From an uncultured Acetatifactor sp. (lineage in GTDB: Bacteria > Bacillota > Clostridia > Lachnospirales > Lachnospiraceae), in NCBI GenBank assembly GCA_910578815.1, contig CAJTSE010000003.1, positions 127,010-191,009 on the forward strand: a stretch of DNA of 64,000 nucleotides, read 5' to 3'. The notes under the pieces were generated by a model. That model did no database searches. It saw only the letters and a program-made list of their open reading frames with translations, and was not told the DNA's origin. The position numbers and the translations under genes were made by a program. Below are positions 51,558-60,222 of this stretch, piece by piece (the first letter of the stretch is position 1; every line of letters starts with the position of its first letter).

Positions 51558-52469
51558 ATGGCAAAAGACGTATATTGGCATCTGCCGGGGCTTTGCTCGC
51601 TCAGATTATTGAATCAGATTTTTATGAATTTGATGAAGGATTATCCGGAGAGCTTCCGGGAGGGCTATAAAATTGGCTCCGTTTACGGTACGTTTCCCGG
51701 CGCGGCCTGGAACGGAGGCCGAGCGGTGCTGGGAAAGGCCGGGAAGCAGGATATAGAGGCCATTTTAAAGATTTATAACAGCAGAGGAATTCCGGCCCGT
51801 TTTACCTGGACCAATGCTCTGCTGGAGGAAAAGCACCTGCAGGATCCTTACTGCAATCTGATTATGGAGCTGGCGGATAACGGGCTGAATCAGGTGCTGG
51901 TGAATACTCCGGTGCTGGAAGCATATATTCGCGAAAAATATCCGGCCTACAGGCTGATTTCCTCTACTACCAAGAGGATTACCGGCCTGGAAGGGCTTTT
52001 GCAGGAGCTGGAGAAGGACTATTATCTGGTGGTTTTGGATTATGATTTGAATCATGACAGACAGGCGCTGGAGACCATTGGGGATCAGGCTGGCCGGGTG
52101 GAAATCCTGGTGAACGAAGTCTGCTTCCCGTGCTGTCCCAAGCGGGCCGAGCATTACCGCCACCAATCGCTGGTGCAGCTGGGGGGGGCGGTTTCAGATA
52201 AAGAATTTCCCTGCCCCAATCATACCAGGGAAAAAAACTTTGATGAGTGCAGGAACCGCCCGGCCTTTCTCTCCAACGAGCAGATCGGAGAATATGTGGA
52301 CAAGGGCTTTGTCAACTTCAAGATTATGGGCAGGGGGATGCCTGTAAAATTTGTGACAGATTCCTATTTGTATTATCTTGTAAAGGATGAGTACCGGGAT
52401 TTCATCCGGGAAAAAACGGAAGGGCTTCTTTCCCGCTTTGCGCAGGCGGTCGGCGGGCAGCGCCGGTGA
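51558..52469 (+). CDS. U32-peptidase-like protein, probable iron-sulfur, copy 2
   Basis: 303 residues, tandem paralogue of the preceding gene, starting one base after its stop codon. Shared blocks include 'VYWHLPGL', 'YKIGSVYGTFPGAAWNGGR', 'GIPARFTWTNALL' and 'FVNFKIMGR'. The four candidate cluster cysteines recur as 'NEVCFPCCPKRA', 'EFPCPNH' and 'DECRNR', although spacing between the second and third differs from copy 1. The pair may act as a heterodimer, as UbiU and UbiV do; this is an analogy. There is no signal peptide. The following membrane-fusion gene begins about 100 bases later. Confidence 0.7.
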   Translation: MAKDVYWHLPGLCSLRLLNQIFMNLMKDYPESFREGYKIGSVYGTFPGAAWNGGRAVLGKAGKQDIEAILKIYNSRGIPARFTWTNALLEEKHLQDPYCNLIMELADNGLNQVLVNTPVLEAYIREKYPAYRLISSTTKRITGLEGLLQELEKDYYLVVLDYDLNHDRQALETIGDQAGRVEILVNEVCFPCCPKRAEHYRHQSLVQLGGAVSDKEFPCPNHTREKNFDECRNRPAFLSNEQIGEYVDKGFVNFKIMGRGMPVKFVTDSYLYYLVKDEYRDFIREKTEGLLSRFAQAVGGQRR

Positions 52470-52571
52470 ACATAGCAATAGTTGCACAGAGAAACACAAG
52501 GAGTGGGAAGAAGGAGAGGTTCCGGAAGGCTATAATAAATTATTGACAGATGGAAATAGGGAGGTGCCTAC

Positions 52572-53669
52572 ATGGGGAAATACAGGTTGTCTGCAGGAAT
52601 CAGGATGCTTTGTGCCTGCAGTGCGGCCGCAGCTCTGCTTTGCGGCTGTGAGAAGCAGGCTCCGGAGGAAGAACCGTTTATTGTTGTGGAGGGCTCTGAC
52701 GATACGCTTTCCAACGATTATATTATAGCTGGGATCGGGGACGTGATCTTGACCGGAGAGATGCGCTGTACCTACCGTCAGCAAAAGGATCAGGAGATCA
52801 GCTTTGCCCTGACAGGACGCCGGGTAGATCAGGTGTATGTGGAAGAGGGAGATACCGTAAAAAAGGGGGATCTTTTGGCGGAGCTTTCGGCTGGGAATCT
52901 GGAGCGGCAGATCGAAGATCTGGAATATCGGATCAGCAGGAACGAGATGCTTTTGGAGCATATGGAAGCAAGTGAGGCTCTGGAAATTTCCCAGATCTGG
53001 GTAAATCATCTTTATAATAAACATTACGACGGAGAAGGCCGGGATGAGGCGATTGCCTCCGTTCAGCAAAACTATCGTTACCAAAAAGAGGATACGGGAG
53101 ATGCGCTGGAATTGGACAGGCGCAAGCTGGAGGAATTAAAGCGGGAGCTTTCAAACTGCCGCGTCTATGCCGGGATGAACGGCGTGATTTATAAGCTGCA
53201 GGATCGTCTGGTGGATTCCACCTCTAAGGAGGGAGAAACCATCATGACCATTATGGATAATTCCCACTGCCTGTTCGAGGCGGAAAAGCCGGAGTATAAC
53301 GACTTCTTTAAAGAAGGGGAGACAGTTGCCATGACCGTTATCAGTGGAAGCGCTGCGGGCCAATATGAGCTTCTGCCCTATGAAATGGAAAAGTGGGGGG
53401 AAATTCAGCAATTTGAGGTATATGCCGGGCCCATGACCACCGGTATCGAGGTGGGTACCAGAGGCACCATTGAGTTTGAGCTGGACCGGAGGGAGCAGGT
53501 ACTGTGTATCCCTAAGGGTCTGGTGTATACGGCGGACGACAAGTCCTATGTTTATGTGACGGATGAGGACGGCATGAGACAGATCAGATGGGTGGAAACG
53601 GGTCTGTCAGGGGACAGCATGGTGGAGATTGTAAGCGGTCTGGAAGAAGGAGAAAGGGTGATTCGGTGA
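52572..53669 (+). CDS. Membrane-fusion (HlyD/MacA-like) lipoprotein, single module
   Basis: 365 residues. The N terminus has a lipoprotein signal ending in 'LLCGC' (Cys26). The body has the membrane-fusion layout: a biotinyl-lipoyl half-motif ('RVDQVYVEEGDTVKKGDLLAEL'), a coiled-coil hairpin (about 115-195, 'ERQIEDLEYRISRNEML'), the other lipoyl half ('VYAGMNGVIYKL'), a beta-barrel and a C-terminal membrane-proximal domain ('VLCIPKGLVYTADDKSYVYV', 'EIVSGLEEGERVIR'). In Gram-positive bacteria such proteins work with FtsX-type ABC complexes (YknXYZ-like). The stop codon overlaps the next gene's ATG (TGATG). AGGGAGGTG is the ribosome site. Confidence 0.88.
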   Translation: MGKYRLSAGIRMLCACSAAAALLCGCEKQAPEEEPFIVVEGSDDTLSNDYIIAGIGDVILTGEMRCTYRQQKDQEISFALTGRRVDQVYVEEGDTVKKGDLLAELSAGNLERQIEDLEYRISRNEMLLEHMEASEALEISQIWVNHLYNKHYDGEGRDEAIASVQQNYRYQKEDTGDALELDRRKLEELKRELSNCRVYAGMNGVIYKLQDRLVDSTSKEGETIMTIMDNSHCLFEAEKPEYNDFFKEGETVAMTVISGSAAGQYELLPYEMEKWGEIQQFEVYAGPMTTGIEVGTRGTIEFELDRREQVLCIPKGLVYTADDKSYVYVTDEDGMRQIRWVETGLSGDSMVEIVSGLEEGERVIR

Positions 53670-55828
53670 TGAGAAGAACAGCATATGTAAAGATGCGTGG
53701 AAAAGCTGCGGCGCTGTTTCTTACAATATGTCTTGTGATGTCTGCGGCCGGATGCGGACAGCACGAGACCGAAAGCCATCTTCCGGAGGAAGTTACCCTG
53801 CTGGATCCGGTTGGCGTGGGGGAAACCTTTGAAGCGGCAGCGCGGAGAAATCTGTATGCGGCTAAGGTATACAACGCTCAGATCTGCCCATATACGGAGG
53901 AATATTCGCTGGAGACGCGAATGCGGTTTGACAACTATACCGCTCTTCCCGGAGAATCAGTAAAGAAAGGTCAGATGCTGATTCGCACTAATCTGGAGGA
54001 TATGGAAAAGCAGATTGAAGAGGCCGAGAAGCGTATGGCACGGGAAGAAGAGGAATTTCTGGAATATAAAGCAACGGCGGAAAAATCTCTGCTGGAGTAT
54101 CAGGGGGATGAAAAATTCTGGGGAGAGGCGGTGGAGCGCTGGGAAAAGGAGCGGCCGGATCAAGAGGATCCGAACTATGAAAAATGGGCGGCGGATGACC
54201 TGTTTTATGAGACCAAGTACAGGAATGCTCTGATCGCAAGACAGAAGCTGGAAGAGCAGCTGCGGCAGCGGACAGAGCTTTACGAGCTGGATTTCCAGTA
54301 TAATCAGCTTTTGCTTCTGAGGATGAATGAAGACAAGGACAGCAGTGCCGTGCTTTCCAGGCAAAAGGGTGAAGTGGCCAATATCCGCTTTATGAACTAT
54401 GGGGAGTACATGTCTCCGGATGACTCTATGGTGGCGGTGATAAACCCCGACAAGCGGGTGCTGAAATGCGAATATGTCAGCAAGACGCAGATTTCCGGCG
54501 CGAAGGAGGTATATGCCATTATCGGCGGGAACCGTTATGAGGTGGAATACCAGCCCATGGAGAGCGGAGAGTATGCACGTCTGGAAAAGAGGGACGGTAA
54601 GGTATACTCTACCTTTTACCTTCCCGAAGAGGCAAAAGACACGCCCCTAGGCAGCTATGCCGTGCTGGTGATTATCAGCCAGATGGGAGAAAACGTGCTG
54701 TCCGTGCCAAAGGACGCCTTGTTTAAGGAAGAGGATGGCTACAGTGTCTATGTAATCAAAAACGGAGAGCGGGTTTATACTCCGGTGGTCACCGGTATGC
54801 AGGACGGTGTTTATGTGGAAATCCTTTCCGGTCTGGAAGAGGGAGACAAGGTGCTGATAGAAAAGGACGAGCCGAAGACGGAAAAGACGGTGGTTCTTGA
54901 GCGGGGCAGCGTCAGCCATGAATTTGCAGAGACGGGAGTATTGGTGTATCCCACCCAGAAGTGGATCGAATGTCCGGAATTACACGGCACCGTGTATTTT
55001 GATGGCATTGCGGTGAATTTGTTCCAGACGGTGAAAAAGGGGGATGTATTGTTTAAGGTCCGTGTGAAAGCGGACGAGATAGAGCTGGAGCGGGAGGAAA
55101 GAGAGCTTCAGCGAATGCGGGAGAGGCTGGCCGATCTGCAGAAGGAGCCGAAAGAGAACGAGAAGGTCATCGAGCAGTGGCTGGAAAGCGTAGCCGAGCA
55201 GGAGAAGCTGGTGGCAGAAATAAAGGAAGATTACACCACAACGGAGATCAGGGCACCCTACGACGGGATTGTCACAGACCTGACCTGGGATCTTTGGACA
55301 CAGGAGTTGGGCGAAGGAGACTTGCTTTATGCGGGTCAGGCGGTGATTAGGCTGGCAAAACGGGAAAGCAATTATATCATGGTGGAGGATCCCAACGGAC
55401 TTTTGAGCTATGGCAATGAGGCCGAAGTAGAATATAAGGACTTGGACGGCAGGACCCAAAACGCAACGGGTAAGGTGGTTACTCTGGGGCCGAACTGCAT
55501 AAGTGCCGAATTATTTGGAGAGGGAGAGGCGTTGATTAAATTACCTCCGGAGGACCTGGAGAAAATGGCGTTTTCCAGCATCACCGTAATCGACGGCAAC
55601 TGGTGGAGTATGACCACTTTTAATGTTACGGTGATCACCAGACAGATGGACAATGTGGTGCTTGTGCCGAAAAAGGCGGTCATTGCCTATGGCGGCGCTA
55701 CTTATGTAAGACAGAAGCTGGAGGACGGTTCGATTATTTACCAGAGCTTTGTGGCAGGGGGCTCAGATGATAAGAATTATTGGGTGGCTCAGGGTCTGAC
55801 GGAAGGAACGGAAATATGTATAGAATAA
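53669..55828 (+). CDS. Two-module membrane-fusion lipoprotein
   Basis: 719 residues, about twice the usual length. Lipobox 'SAAGC' gives Cys29. Module one (about 60-400) includes a coiled coil ('MEKQIEEAEKRMAREEEEF') and the 'VLSVPKDALFKEEDGYSVYVI' to 'VEILSGLEEGDKVLIE' end domain. Module two (about 405-715) begins with a second lipoyl half ('LHGTVYFDGIAVNLFQTVKK'), has a second coiled coil ('IELEREERELQRMRERL'), the matching half 'IRAPYDGIVTDLTW' and a second end domain ('VVLVPKKAVIAYGGATYVR'). The start ATG 53669 overlaps the previous stop; the in-frame GTG 53588 would hide the signal peptide. It overlaps the FtsX gene by 13 bases. A fused pair suggests that the complex needs an odd or asymmetric set of fusion modules. 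Confidence 0.85.
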   Translation: MRRTAYVKMRGKAAALFLTICLVMSAAGCGQHETESHLPEEVTLLDPVGVGETFEAAARRNLYAAKVYNAQICPYTEEYSLETRMRFDNYTALPGESVKKGQMLIRTNLEDMEKQIEEAEKRMAREEEEFLEYKATAEKSLLEYQGDEKFWGEAVERWEKERPDQEDPNYEKWAADDLFYETKYRNALIARQKLEEQLRQRTELYELDFQYNQLLLLRMNEDKDSSAVLSRQKGEVANIRFMNYGEYMSPDDSMVAVINPDKRVLKCEYVSKTQISGAKEVYAIIGGNRYEVEYQPMESGEYARLEKRDGKVYSTFYLPEEAKDTPLGSYAVLVIISQMGENVLSVPKDALFKEEDGYSVYVIKNGERVYTPVVTGMQDGVYVEILSGLEEGDKVLIEKDEPKTEKTVVLERGSVSHEFAETGVLVYPTQKWIECPELHGTVYFDGIAVNLFQTVKKGDVLFKVRVKADEIELEREERELQRMRERLADLQKEPKENEKVIEQWLESVAEQEKLVAEIKEDYTTTEIRAPYDGIVTDLTWDLWTQELGEGDLLYAGQAVIRLAKRESNYIMVEDPNGLLSYGNEAEVEYKDLDGRTQNATGKVVTLGPNCISAELFGEGEALIKLPPEDLEKMAFSSITVIDGNWWSMTTFNVTVITRQMDNVVLVPKKAVIAYGGATYVRQKLEDGSIIYQSFVAGGSDDKNYWVAQGLTEGTEICIE

Positions 55829-58638
55829 TGTTGCAAAAGCTGCGGCACAAGAAATGGATGAACTTGTGCCTGCTTTTAGGAAGTGTGCTGCTGATTGCCA
55901 CGGTTGTAAGCTTTCCTCTTTATGAGACCGCAGCCTATGACAGGATGCTGCAGGAAGAATTTAAGAATTATATTGCCTCAGAGGGAAAATGGCCTGCCAT
56001 GAACAGCCTGACGGTGGTTTCCAAAAAGGACCGGGGCGGAAGCACCGTTGCCCGTATGGAAGAGCTGATGGAGAATATTTACGGCGATTTGAATGTGACA
56101 AAAAAGCAGACGGTAGCTTATTACGTTATGGCGCCTCTGAATATTCATTCCAACATGAACCGGGGAGAGCTGGCCAATGCCAGCATGAGGCTGGGGGCGC
56201 TTTCCGATCTGCAGGCACATGCGGAAATATTGAGCGGGGAGAATCTTTCAGAGAGCGGTCTGACGGAGGACGGCTGTATTGAAGTGCTGGTAAGTCAGTC
56301 CGCTATGGTTGAGATGAAACTTCTGGTGGGGGAAACGCTGATCTTTAACGATGTGAAGGATCCGGAAGGCAATGAGATGAGGCTGTATGTGAAGGGGGTT
56401 TTTGACGCCGGGAGCAACGCCGATTTTTATTGGCAGGTGGATCCGGAAAGCCTGAATAACGTGGCGCTCATGGACATGGAGCTGTTCCACTCCATGTTTA
56501 CCGGAGAAAGTGCCAGGAAATACTCTTATTCATGTTATTATTTCCCCATGTTTGAATATGAAAATATCAGGGCAGACCAGGTGAAGGACCTGATAGCCGC
56601 CACCGATTACCTGACGGAAAAAGGACCCTTTAAAGGAACCACAGAAAGGCCGGCCTACCGTGATATTTTGGAAAGCTACAATGGAAAGCAGGAACGTATC
56701 CGAGCCACACTGATGATCCTGCAGGTGCCCGTGCTGATTATGCTGGGGGCGTTTCTGTTTATGATTTCCGGCCAGATGTATGAAATGGAACGGAACGAGA
56801 TTTCCGTTATCAAGAGCAGGGGCAGCTCCGGCGGACAGATTTTCAGGCTGTATCTGTATCAGTGTATGCTTCTGACTTTTGCGGGAGGCGCGCTAGGCAT
56901 TCCCCTGGGAACGGTGTTCAGCCGGATATTAGGCTCTGCCAGGAGTTTTCTGGAATTTGACGGCCTCAGTGCGCTGTCGTTGACCTTTACCAAAAGGGTT
57001 TGGCTCTACGCAGGTGCGTCCATGCTGGCGACGCTTTTGATTATGGCCCTTCCTGCCGTCAGACACAGCCGGGTGACCATTGTAAAACTGAAGCAGCAGA
57101 AGGCTTTAAAACGGAAGAGCTGGTGGGAAAAGATCTTTTTGGATGTGATCCTTTTAGGTATTTCCCTGTACGGTTATTACAGCTTTCATAAGGATTCGGC
57201 CAGTCTGGGGGAGAGTGTTCTTGAAGGGAAGTCTCTGGATCCCCTGCTTTACATAAGCTCATCTCTGTTTATTGTGGGTCTGGGACTGCTGTTTTTAAGG
57301 CTGCAGCCCTATTTGATCCAGCTGGTTTATATCATTGGTAAGCGTTTCTGGCGGCCGGCCAGCTACGCATCCTTTATGGAGAATGCAAAGAACGGGAGAA
57401 AGCAGCAGTTTATTATGTTGTTTTTGATCATTACGATCTCACTGGGGATGTATCATGCCACCGTGGCCCGTACCATTCTGCAGAATGCCTGGAACAATGC
57501 GGAATATATGAACGGTGCGGATATTATTGTCCAGGAGGTCTGGAGGGCCGTGACCGACAGAAACGGCGCGTATACCGGAGAGTATTCGGAGCCAAATTAT
57601 GAGAAGTATACTTCGATGGACTTTGCCGAGGGATATACAAGAGTACTTGTCAATTCAGATGCCTGGGTGAATATCGGGGGAGACGGCAGGCAGAGCGCAA
57701 CGCTGATGGGAATACATACCAAGGAATTCGGTAAGATTACCTGGGTGGATTATGAGCTGAACAACAGGCATTATTATGAGTACTTAAATGATCTTGCCAA
57801 GGATTCCGAAGGAGTTTTGGTATCAGAGAATTTCAGGACCAAGCTGGGCTATGAGATCGGCGATCAGCTCACTTACGGAATCGAAGAAGGCAGCGGGAGA
57901 AATGCCACCGAAACGAAGCTTACGGGAAAAATTGTGGGATTTTTCAGCTATTGGCCAGGGTATGCTCCGGTAATCACGAAGGTAAATCCCGACGGAACCG
58001 CTGTTACCGGCGAGAATTTCCTGGTGGTGGCTAATTACGGAAAGCTGCGTCAGAAGATGGGGGTAAGACCTTATCAGGTGTGGATTGGCTTAAAGGAAGA
58101 CTGTGATCCGGCGGATGCTTACGAGTGGTTCCAGTCAAATGGTATCCGCCTTACCAAGTATGTGAACAAGGACGCGGAGCTTAAAAACACGTTGGAGGAT
58201 CCGCTGCTGCAGGGCACCAACGGCGTCCTTACCATGGGCTTTCTTGTAACCCTTCTGCTCTGCGCCGTGGGTTATATGATCTACTGGATTATGTCCATAC
58301 GTTCCAGGGAGATGATCTTCGGGGTGCTGCGGGCCTGCGGCATGCACAAGGCCGAGCTGATACATATGCTGTTAAACGAGCAGATATTTTCGGGCGTGCT
58401 TTCGGTATTTGCAGGGATCGGCATCGGGAAGCTGGCCTCGGTTATGTTCGTACCTATATTGCAGCAGGCGTATGCGGCCGCGAATCAGGTGCTGCCTATG
58501 CGGCTGGTGGTCAATGCAGCGGATATGAACAGGCTTTACGGGGTGATTGCAGGCGTGATGCTTTTCTGTCTGGTGGTACTGATCCTGCTGATCATTAAGT
58601 TGAATGTGACGAAAGCGTTGAAGTTAGGGGAAGAATAA
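55816..58638 (+). CDS. Large FtsX/MacB-type ABC transporter permease
   Basis: 940 residues. One membrane helix near the start (about 15-37) is followed by an outer domain (about 40-290). Then comes an FtsX core of three helices ('ILQVPVLIMLGAFLFMISGQM', 'YQCMLLTFAGGALGIPLG', 'LYAGASMLATLLIMALPAVR'), two or three helices near 450-500 and 540, a second outer domain (about 560-800) and a second FtsX core ('FLVTLLLCAVGYMIYWIM', 'IFSGVLSVFAGIGIGKLASV', 'GVIAGVMLFCLVVLILLIIK'). Such permeases use ATP from MacB-like ATPases for mechanical work or export in the envelope. ATG 55816 lies in the end of the upstream gene; the stop overlaps the next ATG (TAATG). Confidence 0.88.
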   Translation: MYRIMLQKLRHKKWMNLCLLLGSVLLIATVVSFPLYETAAYDRMLQEEFKNYIASEGKWPAMNSLTVVSKKDRGGSTVARMEELMENIYGDLNVTKKQTVAYYVMAPLNIHSNMNRGELANASMRLGALSDLQAHAEILSGENLSESGLTEDGCIEVLVSQSAMVEMKLLVGETLIFNDVKDPEGNEMRLYVKGVFDAGSNADFYWQVDPESLNNVALMDMELFHSMFTGESARKYSYSCYYFPMFEYENIRADQVKDLIAATDYLTEKGPFKGTTERPAYRDILESYNGKQERIRATLMILQVPVLIMLGAFLFMISGQMYEMERNEISVIKSRGSSGGQIFRLYLYQCMLLTFAGGALGIPLGTVFSRILGSARSFLEFDGLSALSLTFTKRVWLYAGASMLATLLIMALPAVRHSRVTIVKLKQQKALKRKSWWEKIFLDVILLGISLYGYYSFHKDSASLGESVLEGKSLDPLLYISSSLFIVGLGLLFLRLQPYLIQLVYIIGKRFWRPASYASFMENAKNGRKQQFIMLFLIITISLGMYHATVARTILQNAWNNAEYMNGADIIVQEVWRAVTDRNGAYTGEYSEPNYEKYTSMDFAEGYTRVLVNSDAWVNIGGDGRQSATLMGIHTKEFGKITWVDYELNNRHYYEYLNDLAKDSEGVLVSENFRTKLGYEIGDQLTYGIEEGSGRNATETKLTGKIVGFFSYWPGYAPVITKVNPDGTAVTGENFLVVANYGKLRQKMGVRPYQVWIGLKEDCDPADAYEWFQSNGIRLTKYVNKDAELKNTLEDPLLQGTNGVLTMGFLVTLLLCAVGYMIYWIMSIRSREMIFGVLRACGMHKAELIHMLLNEQIFSGVLSVFAGIGIGKLASVMFVPILQQAYAAANQVLPMRLVVNAADMNRLYGVIAGVMLFCLVVLILLIIKLNVTKALKLGEE

Positions 58639-59384
58639 TGGCGAATGACTGTTTGATTGAAGTGAGCGGGGTAAACCGAATCTTCAGCGTTCCCGGAGGC
58701 GAGTTTCAGGCGTTGAAGGATATAAACGTAAAAATCATGAGAAATACACTCACGATCTTAAAGGGCCGTTCAGGCTCCGGCAAGACCACATTGATGAACA
58801 TTATCGGCGCATTGGATGCTCCCAGCAGCGGCACCGTTATGATTGAAGGCAGGCCGCTGGGGAAAATGTCCGACAGGGAACGGGAGAAGCTCAGAAGGAA
58901 GGACATGGGGTTTGTCTTTCAGGCGGTATCTCTGATTCCCACAATGAACGCTTTTCAAAATGTGGAATTTTCCATGCGGCTGGCAGGGATCAAGGCCGGA
59001 CGGGAAAGAGATAAACGGGTGGAAGACTGTCTGAAAATGGTGGGCCTGGGCAACCGCGCCCGTCATATGCCGGCGGAAATGTCCGGCGGTGAGCAGCAGC
59101 GGGTGGCCATTGCCCGTGCCATCGCCCATCATCCCAGATTAATTTTGGCAGATGAGCCTACGGCGGAGCTGGACAGCGCCATGGCGGCCCAGGTTACAAA
59201 GCTGTTTCAGGAGATGACCCGGAAAGAAGAGATCACTATTCTGATGACCACTCATGACGTAGGCCTGATGGGGGCGGGAGATATGATCATAGAGCTGGAG
59301 TCAGGCGCTCAGGTACATGAGGGGGAGGAAACGGAAAATGCCCGAAACAATGATACAGGCCGACAGCCTGGTGAAAATCTATAA
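58638..59384 (+). CDS. ABC ATPase, LolD/MacB type, first
   Basis: 248 residues with Walker A 'GRSGSGKTT', Q-loop in 'VFQAVSLIPTMNAFQNV', signature 'MSGGEQQRVAIARA', Walker B 'LILADEPTAELD' and H-loop 'TTHD'. This is the type that pairs with FtsX permeases. The start overlaps the permease stop (TAATG). The second ATPase gene begins 47 bases before the end of this one. Two different ATPases for a single large permease suggest a heterodimeric engine. The C-terminal tail is short and acidic. Confidence 0.93.
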   Translation: MANDCLIEVSGVNRIFSVPGGEFQALKDINVKIMRNTLTILKGRSGSGKTTLMNIIGALDAPSSGTVMIEGRPLGKMSDREREKLRRKDMGFVFQAVSLIPTMNAFQNVEFSMRLAGIKAGRERDKRVEDCLKMVGLGNRARHMPAEMSGGEQQRVAIARAIAHHPRLILADEPTAELDSAMAAQVTKLFQEMTRKEEITILMTTHDVGLMGAGDMIIELESGAQVHEGEETENARNNDTGRQPGENL

Positions 59385-60222
59385 GACGAAGCAGACGGAG
59401 GTATTGGCGCTTCAGGGGCTGGATCTTACGGTGGAGTCCGGAGAGCTTACGGCCATCATCGGCAACAGCGGAAGCGGGAAGTCAACCTTTTTGAATATGA
59501 TCGGCGGGCTGGACCGTCCCAGTGCCGGCTCCCTCACCGTGGCGGGAAGCAATTTGTTTACCATGACGGAAAAACAGCTGGTGCTGTACAAACGCAGCAC
59601 CGTTGGGTTTGTATGGCAGAACAACGGGCGTAACCTGGTGCCTTATCTGACGGTGCTGGAGAATATTATGCTTCCCATGAGTTTGTCCGGCGGTGGAAAG
59701 AAAAAGCAAAGAGCGCTGGAGCTTTTGGAGCTGGTGGGCCTGAGCGCTAAGAAGAAAAGCCGCATGAATATGCTTTCCGGCGGTGAGCAGCAAAGGGTGG
59801 CCATTGCCATTGCCCTGGCCAATTCACCCAAGCTTTTGCTTGCGGATGAGCCTACGGGAAGCGTAGATACGAAGACGGCCAACTACATTTTTGATGTATT
59901 TTCCGAGTTAAACAAGGGTGGGCAGACGATTCTTATCGTAACTCATGATGTGGCTCTGTCGAAGAAGGTTCGAAGAGTGGTGGCAATCAGAGACGGTAAG
60001 ATCAGCAGTGAGAGAGTGCTAAAGGAGGCATATGCCGACAGGCTTCAGGAAAGTTCCATTGACTGGCGGCAGGAGGACACTCAGGACGAGTATGTCATTT
60101 TAGACCGGGCTGGCCGCCTTCAGATTCCCTCCGAATTCCTGCAGAGCCTGCAGCTTAAGGACAATAAGGTCAGCATCGGCCTGCACGACGGTAAGGTTAT
60201 CATCTCCAATCCGGAATCATAG
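59338..60222 (+). CDS. ABC ATPase, LolD/MacB type, second, with AbrB-like C-terminal domain
   Basis: 294 residues. The N-terminal 220 or so form a complete ATPase: Walker A 'GNSGSGKST', Q-loop in 'FVWQNNGRNLVPYLTVLENI', signature 'LSGGEQQRVAIAIA', Walker B 'LLLADEPTGSVDT', H-loop 'VTHD'. The last 45 residues ('ILDRAGRLQIPSEFLQSLQL' and onward to 'VIISNPES') match the swapped-hairpin pattern of SpoVT/AbrB domains (D-x-x-GR-x-x-IP). These are usually DNA-binding or dimerisation modules; here a dimerisation or docking role is more likely. Start ATG 59338 lies 10 bases after GGGGGAGG inside the upstream gene. The stop overlaps the convergent AraC gene by 6 bases. It is the last gene of the export module. 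Confidence 0.85.
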   Translation: MPETMIQADSLVKIYKTKQTEVLALQGLDLTVESGELTAIIGNSGSGKSTFLNMIGGLDRPSAGSLTVAGSNLFTMTEKQLVLYKRSTVGFVWQNNGRNLVPYLTVLENIMLPMSLSGGGKKKQRALELLELVGLSAKKKSRMNMLSGGEQQRVAIAIALANSPKLLLADEPTGSVDTKTANYIFDVFSELNKGGQTILIVTHDVALSKKVRRVVAIRDGKISSERVLKEAYADRLQESSIDWRQEDTQDEYVILDRAGRLQIPSEFLQSLQLKDNKVSIGLHDGKVIISNPES

